Shown: positions 1-6,868 of the stretch, one piece after another
Position numbering within the stretch: position 1 is the first letter of the stretch
How the letters are laid out: every line of letters starts with the position of its first letter
Notes under the pieces: generated by a model
The model's input: only the letters and a program-made list of their open reading frames with translations
The model's database searches: none
What the model was told of the DNA's origin: nothing
Position numbers and translations under genes: made by a program
DNA from: Fidelibacterota bacterium
GTDB taxonomy: Bacteria; Fidelibacterota; JAANXI01
Assembly: GCA_018263365.1 (NCBI GenBank)
Contig: JAANXI010000020.1
Coordinates: 1-7,920, forward strand
DNA: 7,920 bases
Direction of reading: 5' to 3'

Positions 1-1
1 A

Positions 2-847
2 GTGCAACCAAGTAAGGATTCTTCGCCGGAAGTATATTTCTGCTCTCACCTCGATACCGTTGCCCCATACGTTGAGTTTGATGAGGATGAAGAGTTCCTC
101 TATGGGCGAGGCGCCTGTGATACCAAGGGCGTCATTGCTGCAATGATTGGTGCGTGGAAGAACCTGCTGGACAATGGAATTGAAACCGGCTTTCTCTTTA
201 CTGTAGGAGAAGAGTTAGACAGCATTGGCGCCAAAGCCGCCAATGAAAATCCGGCATCTTCCGTCAAATACACCATTGTCGGTGAACCGACGGAAAATAA
301 GTTGGTTGCAGGACAAAAGGGCCTCTATCTAGTCAAAGTGACGACCGATGGAACTTCCGCCCATTCAGCGTATCCGCATCTGGGGGAGTCGGCGGTGACG
401 AAGTTGCTCGATATTCTGGAGCGGTTGCGGGCAACTGATTTGCCCGTACATGAGAAACGAGGAGAAACCACGGTCAATATCAGTCAGCTGGAAGGCGGCG
501 ACCGATTTAACGTGATTCCGGATTCCGCCAGCGTCGGACTGATGTTCCGCGTATCCACATCTCTGGAGGAAATCAAATCCCTGATTGTTGATATCATTGG
601 AGGTGATGGCCAAATCGAGGTCATCAACCAGTGCGGACCGCAGCAGATGGTGGAAATCCCCGGCTATGCCAATGAAATTGTGGCCTACAGCACCGATATC
701 CCGTTCCTGCCGAACTGGGGTGAACCGTTACTGTTTGGCCCCGGCTCTATACACGATGCGCACACCCTGGAAGAGAAGATCAGGAAAGAGGATATTCTCA
801 CAGCGGTGGAGCACTATCAGGATATTGTGCGGTATTTGATGAATTGA
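2..847 (+). CDS. M20-family zinc deacylase/peptidase (ArgE/DapE-like), 5' end missing
   Basis: This is a cytoplasmic metal-dependent hydrolase that would remove an acyl group or cleave an amide bond in a small amino-acid-like substrate. The open frame runs from the window edge with no stop. The GTG at base 2 is probably internal, because the first metal motif lies only 16 residues in, whereas M20 enzymes have about 60-80 residues before it. Visible M20 landmarks, numbered from that GTG: HLD (H16, D18), the bridging aspartate D40 in GRGACDTKG, the catalytic/ligand pair E70-E71 in VGEELD, E95 in VGEPT, the lid-domain histidine H121 in TSAHSAYPH, and the final ligand H254 in IHDAHTLEE. The catalytic residues therefore look complete. 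The substrate cannot be set from sequence: acetylornithine, N-acetyl-lysine, succinyl-diaminopimelate or a dipeptide are all possible. No partner biosynthesis gene is visible. The family call is secure; the specific role is open. Confidence 0.9.
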   Translation: MQPSKDSSPEVYFCSHLDTVAPYVEFDEDEEFLYGRGACDTKGVIAAMIGAWKNLLDNGIETGFLFTVGEELDSIGAKAANENPASSVKYTIVGEPTENKLVAGQKGLYLVKVTTDGTSAHSAYPHLGESAVTKLLDILERLRATDLPVHEKRGETTVNISQLEGGDRFNVIPDSASVGLMFRVSTSLEEIKSLIVDIIGGDGQIEVINQCGPQQMVEIPGYANEIVAYSTDIPFLPNWGEPLLFGPGSIHDAHTLEEKIRKEDILTAVEHYQDIVRYLMN

Positions 848-890
848 AGTAACGTGGAATCTAGTTTGAATTCTTATCGATCAATTTTTA

Positions 891-1001
891 TGTCATTCTA
901 AGCATCAGTGAAGAATCTCTTTACCTTCTTTTGTGAGTGAGGTTATCCCAGGAGATCCTTCGACTCCGTCCGGCGGTTGCCGAACTTCGCTCAGGATGAC
1001 A
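891..1001. repeat. Palindromic intergenic repeat with TGTCATyCTrAGC ends
   Basis: The ends are inverted copies: TGTCATTCTAAGC at 891-903 and GCTCAGGATGACA at 989-1001 match at 11 of 13 positions as an inverted repeat. A second inner pair, GAAGAATCTC (910-919) and GAGATCCTTC (952-961), matches 9 of 10. The right arm is longer and carries its own small hairpin, CGGC-GGTT-GCCG (971-982). No ORF lies in it. The shape and end sequence resemble the GTCATTCTGAGC...GCTCAGGATGAC dispersed repeats I recall from many environmental bacterial genomes. It sits between the M20 gene and the NHL-purL operon, so as RNA it could fold downstream of the first or in the leader of the second. Whether it is mobile or acts as a terminator cannot be told from one copy. 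No clear target-site duplication is visible. Confidence 0.7.
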
Positions 1002-1085
1002 ATACTCCGTTGATGCTATCATCGTAACTATCTCTATTTATCTTAAAAGTTCAGTTACCCGTTGTTATATTCACTTCCGATTACC

Positions 1086-2417
1086 ATGAAAATCTCTGGT
1101 TATATAGCAAAGATATTTGTCTTGACTCTCGCTTGTTTTTCACTGGCCGGCCGCGCACAGAATCACTCCACCACATTAGTCTTTCCAACAAAATCCCATG
1201 CACCAATTAGGAAAGCGACCGGGACCCATCTCTTTTTTGCTGTAGGAACGAAAACTACCGTAAGCAATCCACAGGGGACGGCGCTGGCCAAACTCAAAGT
1301 CCTCGATGACCCCGACGCGGAGGACGATGATGACGAACTGTCGGTGTACGGTGTAAACGCCGGAAACAACGAGATTATCTACAACACTTCGCTCATCAAT
1401 ATCGAGATCTACCGTAAGCTGCCGGAATCACCGGGCAGTCTATCACATCCGCGAGGGATCACGGCGAACAGAGGAGGTGATGTTTACGTGGCGGATATGG
1501 GGCATCAACGGGTTGTACACCTTTTCAATGAAAGAGGAAAGCAACTACAGTTTCGCAAAGCACTTAAGCCAGATGCGCCGGATTTTTATCCGTTCGATGT
1601 TGCGCTGGCAGAGGATGGCAGAGTGTTCGTCAGTGACAGTGCCGGTTCACGTATCTGGCGTTGGAATCCCCGCACTGAGGATTGGACAGTACTCATAGAA
1701 AGCACCGACACGCCACTCGGCCTGACGATTTATGACAGAGAAGATAAGTGGACGCGCTATAGGCAGTCCCAACTGGGAATTATCACGGAAGATGGCAAAA
1801 AAGTGCTTATAACTGATCTCAATGGTCGTAAATTATGTGGTTATACACCAACTGAGAAAAATACACGGTTTCGATATATTGCTGCCGATTACTATAATAA
1901 CTACTATATGACTGACACGAGAAACGGACGCATTGTGAAAATCGATCGCACCGGCTATTTTGTTGATACCATTGGTGAAGAGGGGAAAGATGATTACCAG
2001 TTTGAGCGTCCCCAGGGGATTGCGATCTGGAAGCGGTTCGGACAGGTTTGCATTGCCGAATCGTATGCCGCCCAGTATTACCTTATCGGCACTGATATCC
2101 TGAAGCCGGAGATCACCTATGAAAACAACCAGATTGTACTCGACTTTGATTTGACTGAACGCGCAGATATTACCCTGACGGTCCAGCCGCCTTACTCGGC
2201 AAAAGAGGACACTTTACTCAACCACACCCGAAGAAATCAGGGAAAGTTTGAGTACCGGTGGCAGCCCGGCACCATGAAAACAGGAGAGTACCTGTTTACC
2301 ATTGAAGCCGTGCCGACCTATTCTTCCACGAAATATTTTACCGCCACCAGAAAGATCCGGTGGACATATCAGCCCAATGTAACTGAACCATCAGCACACG
2401 AGGATACGCATGAGTGA
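1086..2417 (+). CDS. Exported NHL-repeat beta-propeller protein with FlgD-like C-terminal domain
   Basis: This is a predicted secreted or cell-envelope protein of 443 residues; its function is unknown. I start at ATG 1086 because it gives a clean signal peptide: a lysine, a hydrophobic core (about residues 10-20), then a probable cleavage near AGRA|Q (21-25). A TTG at 1062 in the same frame would add eight residues and hide this. Neither start has a clear ribosome site. An acidic stretch rich in Asp/Glu lies at 74-84. NHL/SMP-30-like propeller units follow from about 119 to 335, for example HPRGITAN...VYVADMGHQRVV, FDVALAEDGRVFVSDSAGSRI, and a late unit around 306-325 (FERPQGIAIW...VCIAES). 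Residues about 340-428 look like the FlgD-like beta-sandwich found after propellers in FCB-group secreted proteins (ADITLTV...GKFEYRWQPG...GEYLFTIEA). Its last eight bases overlap the start of purL, so the two are probably co-transcribed. A binding or scaffold role is plausible; catalysis is not shown. Confidence 0.75.
   Translation: MKISGYIAKIFVLTLACFSLAGRAQNHSTTLVFPTKSHAPIRKATGTHLFFAVGTKTTVSNPQGTALAKLKVLDDPDAEDDDDELSVYGVNAGNNEIIYNTSLINIEIYRKLPESPGSLSHPRGITANRGGDVYVADMGHQRVVHLFNERGKQLQFRKALKPDAPDFYPFDVALAEDGRVFVSDSAGSRIWRWNPRTEDWTVLIESTDTPLGLTIYDREDKWTRYRQSQLGIITEDGKKVLITDLNGRKLCGYTPTEKNTRFRYIAADYYNNYYMTDTRNGRIVKIDRTGYFVDTIGEEGKDDYQFERPQGIAIWKRFGQVCIAESYAAQYYLIGTDILKPEITYENNQIVLDFDLTERADITLTVQPPYSAKEDTLLNHTRRNQGKFEYRWQPGTMKTGEYLFTIEAVPTYSSTKYFTATRKIRWTYQPNVTEPSAHEDTHE
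2400..2404 (+). promoter_or_regulatory. Ribosome binding site of purL
   Basis: GAGGA lies five bases before the ATG at 2410, inside the last codons of the NHL-protein gene. It supports the purL start and the overlapping arrangement. Confidence 0.6.
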
Positions 2418-4662
2418 ACCTGAAGTAACACTTGAATTGGCAAAGGAACACGGCTTAAATACAGAGGAGTACGAACGTATACTGGAGATACTTGGACGTA
2501 CGCCGAACTACACAGAACTCGGCATCATTTCCGTGATGTGGAGCGAACATTGCAGTTATAAAAACTCCATTGCGCTGCTGAAACAACTGCCACGTGAAGG
2601 CGAAAATCTACTGGCTGAGGCCGGGGAAGAAAACGCCGGGTTAGTGGATATCGGAGACGGTCTGGCGGTGGCCTTTAAAATTGAAAGTCATAACCATCCG
2701 TCAGCCATCGAACCGTATCAGGGGGCGGCCACCGGCGTCGGCGGCATTCTCAGAGATGTCTTCTCCATGGGGGCCCGGCCAATTGCCTCGCTCAATTCAC
2801 TGCGATTCGGTCCGCCGACTGATGAGCGCAACAGGTATCTATTCAAAAATGTGGTGAAGGGTATTGGCGATTACGGTAATTCGGTAGGCGTTCCCACCGT
2901 CGGGGGGGAAGTGGTATTTGATGAACACTATTCCGGCAATCCGCTGGTGAATGCTATGACAGTCGGTATCGTCAAGCACGATAACACAATGAGCGCCATT
3001 GCTGACGGTGAAGGAAACTCTGTAATTATTTTTGGATCAGCCACCGGACGCGACGGCATCCACGGAGCGACATTTGCTTCTGAGGAACTCACAGAGGAAT
3101 CGGAAGAACGGCGTCCGGCCGTCCAGGTCGGCGATCCGTTTGCGGAGAAATCCATACTGGAGGCGACGCTGGAATTATGCCGTAAGCCGTATGTCGTGGG
3201 CATCCAGGACATGGGCGCCGCCGGCATCACCTGCTGCACCTCGGAGATGTCAGCTCGCACTGGCGTCGGAATGGATGTTGACCTTGATAAAGTTCCACAG
3301 CGGGAAGAGGGAATGATTCCGTATGAAATTATGCTGTCCGAATCCCAGGAACGGATGCTGACGGTGATTAAATCCGGCTTTGAGGACGAAGCTGCCAAAA
3401 TTTTTGAGAAGTGGGACTTGCCGTACTCCATCCTTGGAAAAGTGACCGATACCGGAAACATTACGCTGCACCACAACGGAGAAAAAGTGGGTGATGTGCC
3501 GGCCTGGGATCTCGTGCTCGGGGGCGGTGCGCCGGTATATCACCGGGAGAGTGAACGCCCGAAATATCTTGATGATTTACCGCAATACGATGTGGAGGAC
3601 TATCCGGAGCCGGAAGACTACAACGATGCCTTCAAGACAATGATGTCGCATCCGAATATCGCCAGTAAGAGCTGGGTGTACCAGCAGTATGACCACACCG
3701 TGCGAACTAATACGGTGCAGGGCCCCGGGGGCGATGCAGCGGTTGTCCGGATTAAGGGGACAGACCGGGCACTGGCGATCTCTGTGGACGGAAACGGAAA
3801 ATATGTATATCTGAATCCCCGTAAGGGTGGAAAACTCGCGGTGGCGGAATCGGCCCGGAATGTGGCGTGCGTCGGTGGTAAACCGCTGGCAATTACAAAT
3901 TGCCTGAACTTCGGGAATCCGTATGATCCGGAGATCTACTATCAATTCAAAGAAGCGATCGCCGGGATGGGCAGCGCCTGCGAGATCTTCAATACGCCGG
4001 TAACCGGAGGCAACGTAAGTTTCTACAACGAAAGCCCCGATTCGGCTGTTTATCCCACACCTGTTATCGGGATGGTTGGGCTCATCGATGACGTCAACAA
4101 GGTGATGACGCCGTATTTCAAGCGGGAAAACGATTTTATCATGATCATGGGGACGCTGAAGGGCGACCTCGGCGGTAGCACTTATTTACAGGCGCAGTAC
4201 GATACGCTCGCCGGCGACACGCCGGATATCGATCTGGACTTCGAGCAGCGTGTGCAGGAGGCGCTACTGGATGCCATCGAACGGGACGTGATCCACTCGG
4301 CGCACGATGTCTCGGATGGCGGTTTAGCAGTGGCGGTCGCGGAAAGTTGCATCGAAAATCCGGACCGGCTGTACGGCGCAGATATCCATGTCCATCGGAA
4401 GTTGCGCGACGATGAACTGATGTTTTCTGAGAATCAGTCGTTGATTGTTGTTAGTCTGGCAGAGGACAAATTGCTGGAAATCGAGCGTATCGCGTCACAA
4501 TATAGTGTTCCGTGCACGACCATAGGTCGCGTTCGCGGAGAAAGACTTTCATTTAATGATAAAATTGATGTAGCGGTTAGTGATATTAAAGAATGGTATT
4601 CCAATACAATTCCATCACTCATGGAACCGCCGGTACCAACGAGCCAGGAGGAAGCAGCATGA
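2410..4662 (+). CDS. purL: Phosphoribosylformylglycinamidine synthase II (FGAM synthase, small form)
   Basis: This catalyses the ATP-dependent amidation of FGAR to FGAM in de novo purine synthesis, in the cytoplasm. At 750 residues it is the small PurL, which works with separate PurS and PurQ (the glutaminase); neither is in this window. Motifs in order: MWSEHCSYK with the expected catalytic His47, ESHNHPS (92-98) with PYQGAATGVGGILRD (102-116) for ATP/metal binding, GNSVGVPTVGGEV, DGIHGATFAS, VGDPFAEKS, IQDMGAAGITC, LSESQERML, then the second half with GPGGDAA, DGNGKYVYLNP, NCLNFGNP, TPVTGGNVSFYNE and SAHDVSDGGLAVA. Both AIRS-like halves are complete and I see no frameshift. The ATG overlaps the NHL-gene stop by eight bases (ATGAGTGA), and its TGA overlaps the next ATG (ATGA), which points to translational coupling on both sides. 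An exported NHL protein is an unusual partner for purL. Confidence 0.97.
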   Translation: MSEPEVTLELAKEHGLNTEEYERILEILGRTPNYTELGIISVMWSEHCSYKNSIALLKQLPREGENLLAEAGEENAGLVDIGDGLAVAFKIESHNHPSAIEPYQGAATGVGGILRDVFSMGARPIASLNSLRFGPPTDERNRYLFKNVVKGIGDYGNSVGVPTVGGEVVFDEHYSGNPLVNAMTVGIVKHDNTMSAIADGEGNSVIIFGSATGRDGIHGATFASEELTEESEERRPAVQVGDPFAEKSILEATLELCRKPYVVGIQDMGAAGITCCTSEMSARTGVGMDVDLDKVPQREEGMIPYEIMLSESQERMLTVIKSGFEDEAAKIFEKWDLPYSILGKVTDTGNITLHHNGEKVGDVPAWDLVLGGGAPVYHRESERPKYLDDLPQYDVEDYPEPEDYNDAFKTMMSHPNIASKSWVYQQYDHTVRTNTVQGPGGDAAVVRIKGTDRALAISVDGNGKYVYLNPRKGGKLAVAESARNVACVGGKPLAITNCLNFGNPYDPEIYYQFKEAIAGMGSACEIFNTPVTGGNVSFYNESPDSAVYPTPVIGMVGLIDDVNKVMTPYFKRENDFIMIMGTLKGDLGGSTYLQAQYDTLAGDTPDIDLDFEQRVQEALLDAIERDVIHSAHDVSDGGLAVAVAESCIENPDRLYGADIHVHRKLRDDELMFSENQSLIVVSLAEDKLLEIERIASQYSVPCTTIGRVRGERLSFNDKIDVAVSDIKEWYSNTIPSLMEPPVPTSQEEAA
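4646..4651 (+). promoter_or_regulatory. Strong ribosome binding site that fixes the FAH-family gene start
   Basis: A perfect AGGAGG lies seven bases before ATG 4659, within the 3' end of purL. It selects this start over the in-frame ATG at 4593, which lies well inside purL and would add 22 residues not expected in the family. Confidence 0.8.
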
Positions 4663-5327
4663 GTAGGCAGGTTCAACTTACTGATGGAGAAAGTGAACCG
4701 GAACAGCACGACGTCGGATCGATCTACTGTGTAGGGAAGAATTATCTGCCGCATATCCAGGAGATGCAGAGTAAAATTCCCGATGCACCGGTCATATTCC
4801 TGAAGCCTTCTTCAGCGCTAGTCAAGCCTGACACCGTATTGAAATTCCCGATGGAAAAGGGAGTAGTGCACCACGAAGTAGAGATCGTTCTCCTCATCGG
4901 CAAGACCGGCCGCCGGATTAACAAGGAAGATGCCTGGAGTTATATCGCCGGGTATGCGTTGGGGGTGGATTTTACACTGCGGCAGATCCAAAGGCAGCTC
5001 AAGGACAAAGGATTACCATGGCTGCTCTCTAAAGGATTTGACCATTCCGCCGGCATTACCCAGTTTCGCCGAATGCCTTCCAGGGATGAATTCGAAGAGA
5101 AAGAATTCTGGCTCGACTTGAACGACAAGCGTAAACAGACCGGGAAAGTCAGCGATATGATCTTTGATATCCCCACATTGATCACGTTTCTGTCCCGAAC
5201 CATCACCCTTGAGAAAGGTGATCTGATTTACACCGGAACGCCATCGGGTGTAGGAAAGGTGGAAGCACATGACGAAGTCAAGATCGGCATCGATGGAGTG
5301 ATTGAAGCAACCTTTGCCATAGGATGA
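4659..5327 (+). CDS. FAH-family hydrolase, FAHD1-like (acylpyruvase / oxaloacetate decarboxylase or tautomerase)
   Basis: This is a cytoplasmic Mg2+/Mn2+-dependent enzyme of the fumarylacetoacetate hydrolase fold. At 222 residues it is close to the length of human FAHD1, which hydrolyses acylpyruvates and decarboxylates oxaloacetate; relatives tautomerise enol-oxaloacetate. Visible motifs: SIYCVGKNYLPHIQEM (21-36), IFLKPSSALV (46-55), the metal ligands E73 and E75 in VHHEVEIVLLIG, D104 in YALGVDFTLR, then KGLPWLLSKGFD (117-128), very like the KGLPWTLAKSF segment of FAHD1, and the C-terminal GDLIYTGTPSGVG (187-199). The ligands are all present, so it should be active. The start overlaps the purL stop (ATGA) and has an excellent ribosome site, so it is the last gene of the NHL-purL operon. 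The exact substrate is not settled: fumarylpyruvate or homoprotocatechuate-type products are alternatives, but no aromatic-degradation genes are nearby. Confidence 0.9.
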   Translation: MSRQVQLTDGESEPEQHDVGSIYCVGKNYLPHIQEMQSKIPDAPVIFLKPSSALVKPDTVLKFPMEKGVVHHEVEIVLLIGKTGRRINKEDAWSYIAGYALGVDFTLRQIQRQLKDKGLPWLLSKGFDHSAGITQFRRMPSRDEFEEKEFWLDLNDKRKQTGKVSDMIFDIPTLITFLSRTITLEKGDLIYTGTPSGVGKVEAHDEVKIGIDGVIEATFAIG

Positions 5328-5466
5328 TCACCTCGTTCAAACAGAGCGTTCTGGGTTCTTGGAGAAACAGATTCAGTGTTTACTGCCGCCGGAGAAATCC
5401 GTGAAGCGGAGTTCGAAGGATTTGTACGAGAGCATACGAAAAACTGATAGGCGTAAAGACATGATG
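5328..5466. other. Convergent gap upstream of the repeat, no gene seen
   Basis: This 139-bp stretch follows the FAH-family stop. I see no RNA gene, no strong hairpin plus T-run and no gene with a start and ribosome site. The FAH reading frame, if read past its TGA, stays open for 39 codons to a TGA at 5445-5447, with a plausible-looking peptide ending in EAEFEGFVREHTKN. I treat this as unexplained sequence or a decayed remnant, not a gene. Confidence 0.5.
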
Positions 5467-5555
5467 GACGGGATTAACCGGATTTTGCAGGATTACAGCA
5501 ATAAAACCCCGGGTTCTTTTTGTTTTTCTATCAGGTCAATCCTGTAAATCCTGTC
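5467..5555. repeat. Intergenic inverted-repeat element with GAC(A/G)GGATT arms
   Basis: The 18-base left arm GACGGGATTAACCGGATT (5467-5484) and the right arm AATCCTGTAAATCCTGTC (5538-5555) are inverted copies matching at 15 of 18 positions, around a 53-base centre. The left arm carries GGATT three times, starting at 5471, 5480 and 5490, about 9-10 bases apart; the right arm has two AATCCT units. This looks like a degenerate copy of the GACAGGATTAACAGGATT-type dispersed repeats I recall from various environmental bacteria. It lies between the converging 3' ends of the FAH-family gene and lhgO, where a folded transcript could help end or protect both messages. It does not encode a protein that I can recognise. 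It is unrelated in sequence to the repeat at 891-1001. Confidence 0.65.
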
Positions 5556-5567
5556 TATATATATTAT

Positions 5568-6776
5568 TTAAAGTTCAAACTGTTCTTGTGCGATATCCGC
5601 AATCGTCTGTCCGATGCTGAGCGAAGCCGTCGCCGCAGGCGAGGGGGCATTAAGCACATGGATCATCCCTTTTTCCTGCAGAATGTGGAAATCATCGATC
5701 AGATTGCCGTCTTTGTCCAATGCCTGGGCACGGACTCCGGCACCACCTGCGATGAGATCTTCTGATTGGATCTTCGGGATAAGTTTCTGGAGCGCCTGTA
5801 CAAATGCAGATTTGCTGAAGGAGCGATAAAACTCGCCAAGACCGGTTTGCCAGTACTGTCCTGCCAGTTTCCAGAATCCGGAGTAGCCGAACGTCGCCAG
5901 TGTATCTTTGATGGAAAAACTCAATTTGGTATAACCTTCGCGCTTGAAGGCGAGCACAGCATTGGGTCCCGCCTCAATGCCGCCGTGGATCATCCGGGTG
6001 AAATGCACACCAAGAAACGGAAAACTCGGGTCCGGGACAGGGTAAATCAGGTCACTCACCAAATGGTGTGAATCCGGGACCAGTTCATAATATTTCCCGC
6101 GGAACGGCACAATTTTGATATCCGGCTCCACGCCGCACATTCTGGCAATACGGTCACACTGCAGTCCGCCACAGTTGATGAGATGTTTGCACCGGATTTC
6201 GCCGGCCTTTGTCTCTAACACAAACGTTTCACCATCTTTGGAAAAGTCGATGACTTCCGCGTTAGTTTGAATCTCTGTTCCGCTGATTTGAGCCAGTTCA
6301 GCATACTTTTGTGTTACCAGGGAATAATCCACAATCCCGGTTTGCGGAACATGAAGCCCCTCAATCCCGGAGACATGTGGTTCATACTCTTTGATCTCCT
6401 CTGAGGTGAGCCTTCGTAATCCCTGCAGCCCGTTCTCGCGACCGCGGCGTTCCAGTTCATCGAGTTGGGGAATTTCCTCTTCGGACGTGGCGACAACCAC
6501 TTTACCGCATCGGTCATGGGGAATCTCATATTCTTCGCAGAAATCGTAGAGTTGCTCCCGCCCCTCTGTACAGGTTTTTGCTTTTAACGAGCCGGGCTTG
6601 TAATACAGTCCGGAGTGAATGACGCCGCTGTTATTCCCCGTCTGGTGCGCGGCAAGATGATCCTCTGCTTCCAGGACGATCATAGAGAGGGAATATTTTT
6701 CTGCCAGTTGCTTTGCTGTGGCCGTGCCAACGATCCCACCGCCGATAATGGCTATGTCATAAGTTATAGGACCCAT
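5568..6776 (-). CDS. lhgO: L-2-hydroxyglutarate oxidase/dehydrogenase (FAD-dependent)
   Basis: This oxidises L-2-hydroxyglutarate to 2-oxoglutarate with FAD; in E. coli the electrons go to the quinone pool at the membrane. The substrate arises by side activity of malate dehydrogenase or from lysine/glutarate breakdown. The protein has 402 residues, close to the family's roughly 400-420. Evidence: an N-terminal dinucleotide fold, IIGGGIVG (10-17), with E36 as the ribose-binding acid; the family signature HQTGNNSGVIHSGLYY (44-59); HFTRMIHGGIEAGPNAVLAFKREGY (258-282), characteristic of LhgO; and the C-terminal GVRAQ (347-351) and NAPSPAATASLSIG (376-389) that close the FAD site. The ATG at 6776 has GGAG six bases upstream (6783-6786 on the complement). 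It lies downstream of trmB on the same strand with a 92-bp gap, so it may share that transcript or have its own promoter. It converges on the FAH-family gene. Related glycerol-3-phosphate or other DAO-family oxidases are less likely given these motifs. Confidence 0.93.
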   Translation of the reverse strand: MGPITYDIAIIGGGIVGTATAKQLAEKYSLSMIVLEAEDHLAAHQTGNNSGVIHSGLYYKPGSLKAKTCTEGREQLYDFCEEYEIPHDRCGKVVVATSEEEIPQLDELERRGRENGLQGLRRLTSEEIKEYEPHVSGIEGLHVPQTGIVDYSLVTQKYAELAQISGTEIQTNAEVIDFSKDGETFVLETKAGEIRCKHLINCGGLQCDRIARMCGVEPDIKIVPFRGKYYELVPDSHHLVSDLIYPVPDPSFPFLGVHFTRMIHGGIEAGPNAVLAFKREGYTKLSFSIKDTLATFGYSGFWKLAGQYWQTGLGEFYRSFSKSAFVQALQKLIPKIQSEDLIAGGAGVRAQALDKDGNLIDDFHILQEKGMIHVLNAPSPAATASLSIGQTIADIAQEQFEL

Positions 6777-6811
6777 GGGTTACTCCGCATTCACTGGATT
6801 CTAGAGTAATG

Positions 6812-6821
6812 ATTTGCAAAT
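6812..6821. promoter_or_regulatory. Perfect 10-bp palindrome between trmB and lhgO, possible operator
   Basis: ATTTGCAAAT is an exact palindrome about 36 bases upstream of the lhgO start codon. Its place would suit an operator for lhgO, but a palindrome this short in AT-rich sequence can occur by chance, and I find no convincing sigma-70 promoter beside it. Confidence 0.2.
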
Positions 6822-6868
6822 TTAATGTAATTGGGAAGAAAGATGAATGGAAATGTTTCAGGGGGAAG

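Noticed and set aside
2..4. GTG as the true start of the M20 gene
   Set aside because: The metal-binding HLD motif would be at residue 16-18, far too close to the N-terminus for this family, so the gene starts outside the window.
848..890. TTGA...TCAA followed by T-run as terminator of the M20 gene
   Set aside because: Only four base pairs with a loop of over ten bases; not a credible stem.
1010..1044. Sigma-70 promoter for the NHL-purL operon (TTGATG with TATTTA or TATCTT)
   Set aside because: The boxes are poor and spacings are 19 or 23 bases, outside the usual range; no confident promoter can be drawn.
2928..3476. Long open frame (182 codons) on the minus strand inside purL
   Set aside because: It lies wholly antisense to a clear, complete purL, has a low-complexity serine-rich translation typical of a shadow frame, and shows no ribosome site or recognisable domain.
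4593..4658. Upstream in-frame ATG that would lengthen the FAH-family protein by 22 residues
   Set aside because: It lies inside purL without a ribosome site, while ATG 4659 has AGGAGG at ideal spacing and gives the family's usual length.
5505..5528. AACC-CCG-GGTT hairpin followed by CTTTTTGTTTTT as an intrinsic terminator for the FAH gene
   Set aside because: The stem is only four pairs with two G-C pairs, too weak to call; it also sits inside the inverted-repeat element and about 180 bases past the stop.
5617..5626. CTGAGCGAAG near the lhgO 3' end, identical to the complement of CTTCGCTCAG in the 891-1001 repeat
   Set aside because: It encodes part of the conserved LhgO motif around residues 376-389 and the match does not extend beyond ten bases, so it is not a repeat copy.
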